This document shows, one piece after another, positions 53,937 to 63,585 of a DNA stretch of 64,000 bases (the stretch's first letter is position 1; each line of letters opens with the position of its first letter). The DNA lies in contig JAJCYH010000022.1 of the NCBI GenBank assembly GCA_029262995.1, positions 116,058-180,057 of the forward strand, read 5' to 3'. The notes under the pieces are model-generated. The model was not told the DNA's origin. It saw only the letters and a program-made list of their open reading frames with translations, and made no database searches. The translations under genes and the position numbers were made by a program. This DNA is from Saprospiraceae bacterium. Lineage in GTDB: Bacteria > Bacteroidota > Bacteroidia > Chitinophagales > Saprospiraceae.

Positions 53937-54353
53937 ATGAAAAAATCAACCTTACTTGCCGGCATTGCTGGTTTTGTTGTTTTTTATTTACTCAATTGGG
54001 TTTTCTATGGAATGCTTAAAATTAATGATGGGAACATGACTGAAGGTGGTGCTGCAATTATGCGAGGAGATGCTGATCTGTTACATATACATTTAGCATT
54101 GGGTCAATTGATTATGGCATTAGTCATAGCACATATTTATGGGAAATGGGCTAGAGGCACACACAACTTTATGCATGGTCTTGAATTAGGTGCGTGGTTG
54201 GGCGTTGGCTTTGGTATCGGATTAAACTTAATCTGGTATGGTACTTCAACATGGTTGAACTTAACTGGAGCATTAATTGATGGGGTATGGCAAGTGGTTG
54301 CCTTAGGAATTGCAACTGGAGTAATGGCAATTGTGACCGGTAAATATGAATAA
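53937..54353 (+). CDS. Small membrane protein (DUF1761-like)
   Basis: 138 residues with four hydrophobic segments (LAGIAGFVVFYLLNWVFYG, LHIHLALGQLIMALVIAHIY, LGAWLGVGFGIGLNLIWYG, QVVALGIATGVMAIVTG). The W-rich spacing and HIHLALGQL resemble DUF1761 proteins. No function is known. It is a separate unit between two terminators. Confidence 0.65.
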   Translation: MKKSTLLAGIAGFVVFYLLNWVFYGMLKINDGNMTEGGAAIMRGDADLLHIHLALGQLIMALVIAHIYGKWARGTHNFMHGLELGAWLGVGFGIGLNLIWYGTSTWLNLTGALIDGVWQVVALGIATGVMAIVTGKYE

Positions 54354-54385
54354 CTGGCTTTTTGTTAAAGTGAAATAGAAAATTT

Positions 54386-54414
54386 AGGCTGTATAATCAT
54401 GCAGCCTTTTTTTT
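54386..54414 (+). terminator. Intrinsic terminator after the small membrane protein gene
   Basis: AGGCTGTA (54386-54393), a 6-nt loop and TGCAGCCT (54400-54407) make an eight-pair stem with one G-U, followed by eight T. Confidence 0.9.
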
Positions 54415-54447
54415 ATTTGTTATTTTCCCTTTCCATAAAATTCTAAT

Positions 54448-57400
54448 ATGAAATATATTCTACTTTTACTCTTTTCAGTATTGACTACCCAACTGGCATT
54501 TTCTCAAAATCAAGCGGTTCAGACATTTACGTATGAATCACAAACAAGGGATACAATTATTCAATTCCCAGATGGAGATCACAATCGCTTTGAAAAAATC
54601 ATCATGTATTATTCAATGCGTTGTAAAGATGGTCTGGTATCAACAGGCTCGGAAAGAAACAAAGGTTGTGGAGAATGGGATTACAGTTGTAATACATATA
54701 TCGTTGACTCAACTAGAATCGATAGTGTAAAAGTTACTACGCCAGAATATGCTATGCCTGGCTATTCAGGTTCAGAATTTTCATATACAGATCAGACGAC
54801 TTATAGCTTTTATCAGTCTATTCATAAGGAAATCATCTATGATGATGTATTAAAAGAAGATGATTATATATTAAGTGAAGCAACACAAGAATTGGATACA
54901 AATCATTGGTCCAACAACCAAGGACTTAATATGTACTATCTTATAGATGCAAATTGGTTTGAGCAAAATGATGTAGACAGATTAACTGGCATTAGGTGGC
55001 CAGTAACCAACGAAATTAACTTTACCAACCTGATTGTTCAACTATCAGAAACAAATGCGCTTTCTGTTGATGAAGCATTGGCAGAATCAGAATTGGAATG
55101 GCAAAAATATCATCATTTCAATACAACACTTACAACAGAAAATGATCTTATTGGATTTTACGAAAATTACAGATGGGAGGAAGGTTTCAACGTACTTGTA
55201 AGCTTTAGCTATGATAATGTTCAAGGTCTAGACAGCCCAATAATGGGCCAGACATTTGACACATCTAAACTTAGGTTGTCTACCAACCAAAATTCGAAGT
55301 ATCTCAGTATTGGACCTTCAGGTAATATCGTTCTTCCCTATAGTGTTCCTGAAATAAGCGATGAGATTACAGTTTCATTTTGGCAAAGAGGTGCCGATAA
55401 TTTACCTGTAAATTCTACAATCCTTGAGGCAGTTGATCAATCTAACTTGCGACAAGTAAATATTCATTTGCCTTGGAGTAATGGACAAGTTTATTGGGAT
55501 TGTGGAAACAATGGAGGCGGTTATGATAGAATAAACAAAACTGCAGATCCTCAAGATTATAAGGGAACGTGGAATCACTGGGCCTTTACAAAAAACACAA
55601 ACACAGGTGTTATGCAGATTTTCTTGAATGGAGAATTATGGCATAGCGGAACCAACTTCTTCAAACAAATAGATATCAGCAAACTTACAATCGGATCTAA
55701 TATTACTGAATCACTATCCTATTACGGTGATTTGGATGAATTACGAATTTGGAAAAAAGCTCTAGATTCAGAAACGATTAAGGACTTTATGCACAAGCAG
55801 ATAGATGCTCAACATCCAGATTTTAATGATTTGATTGTATATTATAATTTTAATTCAACTTTAACTGATGAAATTCAAGATATATCCCTAGGACAAAGGA
55901 ATGGAGAAATTAATGGTCAGATTTCTTGGGTAAATTGGAAATCTAAAGACCTTAGAATCGATGCAGTAGAATCTGACTTAGTACCAGCTCATAACTTAGT
56001 CGACGGTATTTATTTTACAACAATTTTGGATTCTTTAGTAATTGATTCCATTGCTAATATGCCACAAAGAATAGATCATTATGTAATTAATGGGACAGAT
56101 CGAGAGCTAGCATGGACTGATTATTTCTATGCCGCTGGAGATTCACCTATTTATGATGAAGATGGACAAGTTGTCGGATCTATTAATTACCCTGAAGTTG
56201 GCGTATTTGAAGTAGGTGAACTGCTTTACTATAACAAATCACCTATGAGCTTTGAGATAATGAGTTTTGTTACTCCATATGGAATAGGCCTTGATTTTGG
56301 ATTAGAAGGATTAACCTGGACTTTTGATGTTACCGATTTTGCGCCAATATTAAAAGGAGAAAAAAGATTGTTCATGTCACGAGGAGGTCAATGGCAGGAA
56401 GAGATGGATATTAGATTTGAATTTATAGAAGGAATCCCTGATAGAGATATTATCGATATTCAGCAAATATGGAAGGTAGATCAAATTGCTTACGGGAGTA
56501 TTCAGAACGATTGGCGATTTGAGCCAAGACAATTTACATATGATCCAAATGTAAGCTCTTATGTCATTAAAACTGCTATTTCAGGACACGGACAACAAGG
56601 TGAATTTATTCCGCGTCAACATGTAATTGATGTAGAAGGATTTACAGATAGCTGGACAGTTTGGAAAGAATGTGCTGAAAACCCAGTATATCCCCAAGGA
56701 GGAACCTGGGTATATGATAGAGCAGGATGGTGCCCTGGCATGGCTACCGATATAAGAGAATATGATGTAACCCCTTATTTCCAATTTGCTAATACCCCAA
56801 CGGTAGATTATAATGTATTGACCGCATCCGGAGACAGTAGATATATTGTAAATTCTCAGTTGGTAACCTATGGAGAAGCTAATAAGACTAATGATGTATC
56901 CGTCTTTGATGTGATATATCCAAATGGCAAAATTGAGCATGGACGATACAACCCTTCTTGTAAGGCTCCTCAGATTATTATAAAAAACCATGGCTCTGAA
57001 TCACTCAAATCCGTTACAATAAAATATGGGATTAAAGGCAAGTCTGAAAGCAGTTATAATTGGCAAGGGAATATTCCATTTTTAATTGAACAGAAAATTG
57101 TTCTTCCTTATGATCCCAAGCTAAATTTGGCAGAAAATGGTGACATATTTTTTGTTAATGTTGAAACAAATGATGGAACAGATCAAAACTTGTCCAATAA
57201 CAGCTATGAAACAGTTATCCAAAAAACAGATCATTATCTTAACCATTTGATAATCGAGTGGAGAACAAATCTAACCCCTCAAGAAACCTCTTATCGTGTT
57301 GAAGACCAAAATGGCAATTCAATTCTTTATAAATCGGGTTCAGTTTTAAACAATAATACTATTTACCGAGACACCCTTTCAGCATTAAATGGCTGCTTTA

Positions 57401-57834
57401 CACTTCGAATAATAGATACTGACAATGATGGAATCAGTTGGTGGGCGAATAATGACGGAAATGGCTACATCCGTGTAAAAGAAGAAGGCGGTGACTGGAA
57501 ATTAATTGCAACAGATTTTGGTGCTTTTATCGAATATGATTTTACGGCTGGCATGTTGACATCGGTTAATAACTTGGAAGAAGTTAAAAACGTTTTTGTT
57601 TATCCAAATCCTTCAGTACGTGAGGTTTATTTGTCTGATATTTCAAATTGGGATGCTACAATAAAGATGTCTATTGTTGATGAACTTGGTAGAGTAATCT
57701 TTTCTGAAGAAAGTGATAATTATAGTTTGTCTAATAGAGTATTAACAGGTTTGGAAAATTTGCATTCAGGAATCTATTTTATTCGATTAAATGATTCTAG
57801 ACGACAGACAGTTATTAAATTTTCTAAACTTTAA
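54448..57834 (+). CDS. Large T9SS protein with PNGase F-like and LamG domains
   Basis: 1128 residues with a signal peptide (1-19). The N-terminal part has GCGEWDYSCNTYIVDSTRID, like the start of the peptide-N-glycosidase F family. A LamG/concanavalin-like domain (about 280-460, TVSFWQRGADNLP ... WNHWAFTKNTNTGVMQIFLN) is inserted. The PNGase F C-terminal-like part (about 600-780) contains TAISGHGQQGEFIPRQHVID and GGTWVYDRAGWCPGMATDIR. A T9SS domain ends it (VFVYPNPSVREVYLSDIS). It probably acts on extracellular glycoproteins; I have not verified the two catalytic acids. Confidence 0.85.
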   Translation: MKYILLLLFSVLTTQLAFSQNQAVQTFTYESQTRDTIIQFPDGDHNRFEKIIMYYSMRCKDGLVSTGSERNKGCGEWDYSCNTYIVDSTRIDSVKVTTPEYAMPGYSGSEFSYTDQTTYSFYQSIHKEIIYDDVLKEDDYILSEATQELDTNHWSNNQGLNMYYLIDANWFEQNDVDRLTGIRWPVTNEINFTNLIVQLSETNALSVDEALAESELEWQKYHHFNTTLTTENDLIGFYENYRWEEGFNVLVSFSYDNVQGLDSPIMGQTFDTSKLRLSTNQNSKYLSIGPSGNIVLPYSVPEISDEITVSFWQRGADNLPVNSTILEAVDQSNLRQVNIHLPWSNGQVYWDCGNNGGGYDRINKTADPQDYKGTWNHWAFTKNTNTGVMQIFLNGELWHSGTNFFKQIDISKLTIGSNITESLSYYGDLDELRIWKKALDSETIKDFMHKQIDAQHPDFNDLIVYYNFNSTLTDEIQDISLGQRNGEINGQISWVNWKSKDLRIDAVESDLVPAHNLVDGIYFTTILDSLVIDSIANMPQRIDHYVINGTDRELAWTDYFYAAGDSPIYDEDGQVVGSINYPEVGVFEVGELLYYNKSPMSFEIMSFVTPYGIGLDFGLEGLTWTFDVTDFAPILKGEKRLFMSRGGQWQEEMDIRFEFIEGIPDRDIIDIQQIWKVDQIAYGSIQNDWRFEPRQFTYDPNVSSYVIKTAISGHGQQGEFIPRQHVIDVEGFTDSWTVWKECAENPVYPQGGTWVYDRAGWCPGMATDIREYDVTPYFQFANTPTVDYNVLTASGDSRYIVNSQLVTYGEANKTNDVSVFDVIYPNGKIEHGRYNPSCKAPQIIIKNHGSESLKSVTIKYGIKGKSESSYNWQGNIPFLIEQKIVLPYDPKLNLAENGDIFFVNVETNDGTDQNLSNNSYETVIQKTDHYLNHLIIEWRTNLTPQETSYRVEDQNGNSILYKSGSVLNNNTIYRDTLSALNGCFTLRIIDTDNDGISWWANNDGNGYIRVKEEGGDWKLIATDFGAFIEYDFTAGMLTSVNNLEEVKNVFVYPNPSVREVYLSDISNWDATIKMSIVDELGRVIFSEESDNYSLSNRVLTGLENLHSGIYFIRLNDSRRQTVIKFSKL

Positions 57835-57931
57835 AACAGATAATTAAAGCAATATGGTCACACAACCTTAAAGAATTATTTAATAATACTTAGCCGAAAA
57901 GAAAAATAACGATAGCGAAGTTTTTTGATTA

Positions 57932-60319
57932 TCAATGGACCCAACATAGATATATTTTATCCACTTGTACATCTGCACGCCTTGGTTTTATTTCTTTTTT
58001 ACTCAAATTTTGCTCTTGATCGTTCCAATGATCCCGGATATCATCCAATTTTTCATGGAGTTCTTTTTCAAGATCAGAATGATCCATTTTCAAATCCTCG
58101 ATTTCGTTTCTTATGTTTTCTAATCTTTCATTGGCCCTTCTTGTCATCCTTCTTTTTGTGGATGCTGTAGTAAAAGACTTCCTTCTCCCTTTGCCAAGTA
58201 CAGAAAAAATAGTTTCTGCTATATTGATAAATTCATCCTGTTTTCTGCTTTGGGATTCCATTTCAGCATCGTATAAATCAGATTCTTCATCTCTTATTTT
58301 GTCTTTTAATTTATCTAACTTTTTATCGTAAGAATCTTTTAATGTGTCAATTTCTTCATCCCTCTCTTCTCTTGCTGCTAAGGCGACGCGTGATAAGAAA
58401 GCCTCAACACTTTCATTACTTTTTTGAAATAATTCCAGATCTTCATGAACTAGGATTTTTTTATCAAAATTGTGATACAGATAATCCGAAAATTCAGATT
58501 CTACCGATTTTATTTTTTTGGCAGTATTGATTGTATCAGGTACTTTTGAAAAGCTTGCATTTATCAATTCAGAGTCATTTAGGTGATCTGAAATTTGTTT
58601 TCTAAAGTTTTCTAGTTTTAAACTTTCATCCCAATTTATTCTACCAAAATTGTCAGGCGGGTCTAAAAGTAAGGCAAGTTCATTCACTTCGTCTATATCA
58701 AGCTTTTGATTATTAAACCTCACCCGACCTACCGCTAGAATTTTAGGAGAATATTTATTAGCAGAATGATTAAAACTTTCGTTTTTTAAATATACTTGTT
58801 GAATTGAAGGGTCTAATGATGGAGCATGATTTTCAAAGTTTTGTCTAGAAGATTCATTGAAGTTGATCGTCGAGGAGGATTCTGCCCAATCATTTAAATT
58901 CTCTTTTTTGAGCCTCATCAATTCCTTGATTTGGTTTCTGGTCATTGGACCTCTCAAATATGAAAGTACCCATCTCGTATGAAATACAACTGGTTCATCA
59001 TCATGAACATTATGCATTAAAAACACCCTGGAATCTAATCCACCAATCAAATTGTCATAATTTATTTTTTTGGAACTCCCTGATTGTGAAATTGCGCCAT
59101 TTAATGCTTCTACTACACGCATCTTATCTCGGTCGGTTTGCAATTTTCCGATAAACCAAGTTCCTGCATTTGATAGTCCCTTATAGTCAATATCTACAGG
59201 GTTTTGAGTGACCAAAACTGCACCAACTCCAAAAGCTCTTGCTTGCTTGAGCAATGTGAGAAGCGGTCTTTTAGAGGGAGGATTTGCCGTAGGAGGGAAG
59301 TAACCAAAAATTTCATCGAAATACAACAGACTTCTTAAGCTTGTAGTACCACTCTGACGCCTCATCCAGGCAATTAATGCATTTAACAATAAAGTCACAA
59401 AAAACATTCTTTCACTTTCTGAAAGATGGGCTATATAAAAAATACTATGCCTTGGTTTACCTTCCTCAGTGAAATATAATTTATTGATATCCAATGGCGT
59501 ACCAATAAGCCAATTATTAAATTGTGGAGAAGCAATTAAGGTATTAAATTCTATTGCAAGTGCAAACCTTTCTTTGCTAGGGTAAAAAATTTCAATATCA
59601 AAGACGCCTAATTTTGCCATTGGTGGCTTTTGAATACCTTTGATCAATTTGGCTAAATCCAAATCAATTCCTTCCTTCCAGTAATACTCAAAAAGCTTAG
59701 ATAGTAATATCCCTTCGCGACTCCGAACAGGATTTTCATTATTCCCTATCATCCCTAATAATGCAGCAACAATTCCTTGTATTCTTTCTCCTAGCATTTC
59801 AGGATCTTCCTCAAAAGAATTATCTGGAGCTTGAAATGATCCCATAATATTAATGGGAATGCCAGCACTTGAACCAGGAGTATATATCGTATAGTTTACA
59901 GAGGCCTTTAAATCTTTAATTCTTTGTTTTGATTGACCCCAGTCAGCGATTCCATCTGACCATTTTTTTGCAATTGAACTTGCATACTCTTCAACAGACA
60001 TGCCTTTACGGTTGGCATCATCAACATTAACCCATTGCTTGAAGTCATCTGGAGAAAGATCTTCAAACTGTAACAATAGGTTAGTCATATCACCCTTTGG
60101 ATCAATTATAATGGCTGGAACTTTATCAAGTGCAGCTTCTTCAAGCAAACCTATACATAGTCCGGTTTTACCACTCCCTGTCATTCCAACACAAACTGCA
60201 TGAGTTGTTAAATCACGTGCATCGTAATGAATAGGTTCTTCAGAAATTTTTCTTTCGGCCAAATTATATTTTGCGCCTAGATAAAATGAGCCGAGCTTTT
60301 CTGATTGTTGTGGAATCAT
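57932..60319 (-). CDS. HerA-like helicase/ATPase (DUF853/DUF87 type)
   Basis: 795 residues. The Walker A is at 45-52 (GMTGSGKT) after the N-terminal strand YDARDLTTHAVCV. IIDPKGDMTNLLLQFEDLSP and the Walker B region SLLYFDEIFGYFPPTANPPS follow, with a sensor region LLTLLKQARAFGVGAVLVTQ. The C-terminal 200 residues are a charged coiled coil (KDSYDKKLDKLKDKIRDEES). It is a FtsK/HerA superfamily ATPase. HerA-NurA in archaea is a DNA-end resection complex, but no NurA-like nuclease gene is next to it, so the job here is unknown. Confidence 0.88.
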   Translation of the reverse strand: MIPQQSEKLGSFYLGAKYNLAERKISEEPIHYDARDLTTHAVCVGMTGSGKTGLCIGLLEEAALDKVPAIIIDPKGDMTNLLLQFEDLSPDDFKQWVNVDDANRKGMSVEEYASSIAKKWSDGIADWGQSKQRIKDLKASVNYTIYTPGSSAGIPINIMGSFQAPDNSFEEDPEMLGERIQGIVAALLGMIGNNENPVRSREGILLSKLFEYYWKEGIDLDLAKLIKGIQKPPMAKLGVFDIEIFYPSKERFALAIEFNTLIASPQFNNWLIGTPLDINKLYFTEEGKPRHSIFYIAHLSESERMFFVTLLLNALIAWMRRQSGTTSLRSLLYFDEIFGYFPPTANPPSKRPLLTLLKQARAFGVGAVLVTQNPVDIDYKGLSNAGTWFIGKLQTDRDKMRVVEALNGAISQSGSSKKINYDNLIGGLDSRVFLMHNVHDDEPVVFHTRWVLSYLRGPMTRNQIKELMRLKKENLNDWAESSSTINFNESSRQNFENHAPSLDPSIQQVYLKNESFNHSANKYSPKILAVGRVRFNNQKLDIDEVNELALLLDPPDNFGRINWDESLKLENFRKQISDHLNDSELINASFSKVPDTINTAKKIKSVESEFSDYLYHNFDKKILVHEDLELFQKSNESVEAFLSRVALAAREERDEEIDTLKDSYDKKLDKLKDKIRDEESDLYDAEMESQSRKQDEFINIAETIFSVLGKGRRKSFTTASTKRRMTRRANERLENIRNEIEDLKMDHSDLEKELHEKLDDIRDHWNDQEQNLSKKEIKPRRADVQVDKIYLCWVH

Positions 60320-60458
60320 ATTTTTATTTTTTTAAATATTGTATTGCAAATAAATTTATAAATGTCAAAGTATAAGAAAGCTTGATTAATTTAAGTTCAG
60401 GATAATAATTTTATCCTTTATACTATTTATTGAATATGTTCGTCTTTCAAACTGTCAT

Positions 60459-62921
60459 TTGTTAGTGATAAAGAAACTAAAATTATTTTTTAATGCATTT
60501 ATTGTAAAGTGGAATTCACTTGCCTTAAGGTACAAACTTTTGTATACAGGTATATTTTCTGCTTCAATTTTGGTTTTATCCATTCTATTGATATACATGT
60601 TCGTTTCATGTGGACTATTGGGTAGCTTACCTTCAAAAAAGGAAATCCAAAAAATTACGAATCCAATTTCTTCTTCATTTTATGCTAGAGATGGAGAGTT
60701 ATTAGGCAGTTATTATGTTGAAAACAGAGAATATTTAGATAGCACAGAAATTAGCAAGTACTTTAAATCTGCATTAATCGCAACAGAGGATCATCGGTTT
60801 TATAAGCATTCTGGGATAGATTATAGAAGTTTATTTCGTGTATTAATTAAGTCAATTCTTTTGCAACAAAAGGAAAGTGGAGGTGGAAGTACCATAACAC
60901 AGCAACTGGTAAAAAATATATTCCCACGAAAGCACTATCTGTTTTGTGAAACCTTGATCAATAAATTTAGAGAGATTCAAATAGCGAAAAGAGTTGAAGA
61001 ATGCTATTCAAAAGATCATATCATATGGTTGTACTCAAGCACCGTTTCTTTTGGAGATCGAACATTCGGATTAAAATCGGCCTCTAGAAAATTCTTCAAC
61101 AAGCCACCTGACTCTCTATTGATTGAAGAAGCTGCAACACTTGTTGGCGTGTTAAAGGCAACCTCTTTTTATAACCCCAGAAAGTATCCTCAGAGAGCTA
61201 AACTTAGACGAAATATCGTACTGAACAAAATGGTACGATATTCCTACTTTAAAGCTTCCCAAGTCGGCGAGTTACTTGAAAAGAATATTGTTCTTGATTA
61301 TCAAGCTGGTGCAAATAGTGAAGAATTAGGAAGTTATTTTAAACAATACTTATTAAAAGAGTTTGATAAACTTTCAAATGAATTAAGAAGACCAGATGGT
61401 TTGCCTTACAGTTTATACCATGATGGGCTTAAAGTTTACACTACAATGGATTATAAATTGCAAATGCAAGCAGTCAATTATAGAAATAGACATATGCTCA
61501 ACTTGCAAAAGCAATTTGAAAATAGTTGGAAGGGCAAAGCAATATATGGCAGTAATAACAGCGTTATTGACGACTATATAAGAAAGGATAAAAATTTTCA
61601 AACATGGAAGAGTAAAGGCCTATCTCCTTCAGAAGCAATAGACAGTTTTAACACGGAAGAAGAAAGGACTTTTTGGAATTGGGAAATGAGGGAAGCTAAA
61701 AAATCGACAAGAATTGATTCAATAAAGCATTACTTAAAGCTATTACATGCAAGTATGTTTGCTATTGATCCTGATCACGGAGATGTGCTTGTCTATTTGG
61801 CAGGAAACGATTATTTTACATTTCCTTTTGACAATATATTAGCAAAACGTCAGGTAGGGTCTTTGTTTAAACCAATTGTTTATTTGGCCGCGATGGAACA
61901 GGGGGTTAATCCATGTGATTATTATAAAAATGAATTGATAAACTATGATGAATATGACGATTGGAGGCCTGAAAATGCAAACTTTGAATATGGAGGTTAT
62001 ATTTCGGTAAATGAGGCTTTAGCTCATTCGGTTAACACAGTTTCTGTTCAGCTTTTGTTTGATGTAGGTATTTCAAATGTTGTTAAATTTTCAAGAGAAT
62101 TGGGCATCAACTCAAAACTTGACGAAGTACCATCTATTGTTTTAGGAACATCTGATATATCATTATTTGAAATGGTAACCGCTTATGCACGAATAATCAA
62201 TAGAAAACATAAGGTGAATCCCAATGCAATTCTTAAAATTGAAGACAAGGAAGGTAAAGTTTTATTTGAAAGAGATTCAAGCCAATTTGAAGAAATTAGC
62301 TTAATTAATGAAGACTCGTTTGATAAAGTGCTTTCTATGATGTATAAAGTAAGCAGAGAAGGTACAGGAAGAACCCTCTACAATAACTACCGATTACCAA
62401 CAACAGTTTTTTCAAAAACAGGAACTACTCAAAATCAATCAGATGGATGGTTTATTGCTGCTTCAAATAATATTGTAATAGGAGCTTGGGTTGGAACTGA
62501 AGATAGGCGTATGCACTTCCCGTCTTTATCTTCTGGATCTGCTTCCAAAACCACATTACCGATGGTAGGTGCTTTAATGGAAGTAAGCTTAAAGGGATAT
62601 AAAAACAATTTTGAATTTATAAGACCACAATTTTTTGATTGTCCAAATGTTTTGAGTGACGAACAATATGAAATGTACAAAAAGGAACTAGCTTTTGACA
62701 GTCTGGCCCAAAACAATTCACACTATGGGGGTTGGCTTAAAAGACTATTTATGAAGAAGTCATCTAGGTTGAGATTAAATGACAGGTATCAAGAAGACCA
62801 AATTAAAAAACAACTAAATCTATTGAAGGCAAAACGGAAGGAAGAATTAGTTAAAATGGATGAAGAAATTAGAATGTGGGAAGTGTTATTAAACGGTAGC
62901 TCAAACTTGGAAAGGAAATAA
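60459..62921 (+). CDS. Class A penicillin-binding protein (PBP1A-type)
   Basis: 820 residues starting at a TTG (60459); the only other close start is a GTG at 60465, and no ATG exists upstream. One N-terminal helix (about 30-50) precedes a GT51 transglycosylase with catalytic Glu110 (ATEDHRFYKHSGIDYRSLFR) and GGGSTITQQLVKN. The transpeptidase has SLFK (RQVGSLFKPIVYLA), SVN (AHSVNTVSVQLL) and KTG (SKTGTTQNQSDGWF). It polymerises and crosslinks peptidoglycan. It is divergent to the HerA-like gene, with no other wall genes near it. Confidence 0.95.
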   Translation: MLVIKKLKLFFNAFIVKWNSLALRYKLLYTGIFSASILVLSILLIYMFVSCGLLGSLPSKKEIQKITNPISSSFYARDGELLGSYYVENREYLDSTEISKYFKSALIATEDHRFYKHSGIDYRSLFRVLIKSILLQQKESGGGSTITQQLVKNIFPRKHYLFCETLINKFREIQIAKRVEECYSKDHIIWLYSSTVSFGDRTFGLKSASRKFFNKPPDSLLIEEAATLVGVLKATSFYNPRKYPQRAKLRRNIVLNKMVRYSYFKASQVGELLEKNIVLDYQAGANSEELGSYFKQYLLKEFDKLSNELRRPDGLPYSLYHDGLKVYTTMDYKLQMQAVNYRNRHMLNLQKQFENSWKGKAIYGSNNSVIDDYIRKDKNFQTWKSKGLSPSEAIDSFNTEEERTFWNWEMREAKKSTRIDSIKHYLKLLHASMFAIDPDHGDVLVYLAGNDYFTFPFDNILAKRQVGSLFKPIVYLAAMEQGVNPCDYYKNELINYDEYDDWRPENANFEYGGYISVNEALAHSVNTVSVQLLFDVGISNVVKFSRELGINSKLDEVPSIVLGTSDISLFEMVTAYARIINRKHKVNPNAILKIEDKEGKVLFERDSSQFEEISLINEDSFDKVLSMMYKVSREGTGRTLYNNYRLPTTVFSKTGTTQNQSDGWFIAASNNIVIGAWVGTEDRRMHFPSLSSGSASKTTLPMVGALMEVSLKGYKNNFEFIRPQFFDCPNVLSDEQYEMYKKELAFDSLAQNNSHYGGWLKRLFMKKSSRLRLNDRYQEDQIKKQLNLLKAKRKEELVKMDEEIRMWEVLLNGSSNLERK

Positions 62922-63585
62922 TTCTTAATTTTTCAACAGCCCGATTTAAATATTTATATAAATTGTTTTAGAGAGTATTTATATGTAGTAGAATGAATTT
63001 TTCTATATTATCTGAAAATAAAGCAAGGTTTTTGGTAAGAAATTGACTTTTTACTTTTTGGGCTTTCTACTTAAGATTAATTTTGAACATTTTATCCAAT
63101 TTTAATAGTTTTTGGAAGTCAAATTCGAATTTTTAAACTTTAAATAAGGTATCAATTTCAACTTCTCAAAATTTTCAGGATGTTCAAATAAATTTAGACT
63201 AACTATTCTATTCTTCATCTTGCAAAAGCATACCTAATTTTTATGATATAACATTCATTTGGCTATAACTGGTTTAAAAACAAAATAATATATATGATGA
63301 ATTTAACTACTATTATCATTTTTTAAAAATGAATTGACAAAAGTCTAGTAAGATCAGTTCAATAGTAACACAGATCAATACTTTACCACATTCATCCCAG
63401 TTTTAAAGGCTTTTTCTATCAATGAGTTAATTTTTCAATATAATCTTTAGGAAAATTATGTTGGATTCTATAAAAATTGGTAGATTTGCTACCTAATAGT
63501 ACGGCGAAATCAAAATCATATTAGTTAAACTGAGTAACTGATGTGATTTAATAAATTTTATTAACTCAATCTCATACCAAAACTC
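62922..63585. other. Gene-free 660-bp AT-rich interval
   Basis: No open frame longer than chance, no repeat and no clear terminator behind the PBP gene. The sequence is AT-rich, consistent with a long intergenic region. It should contain the promoter of the partial gene that starts at 63586. Confidence 0.5.
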
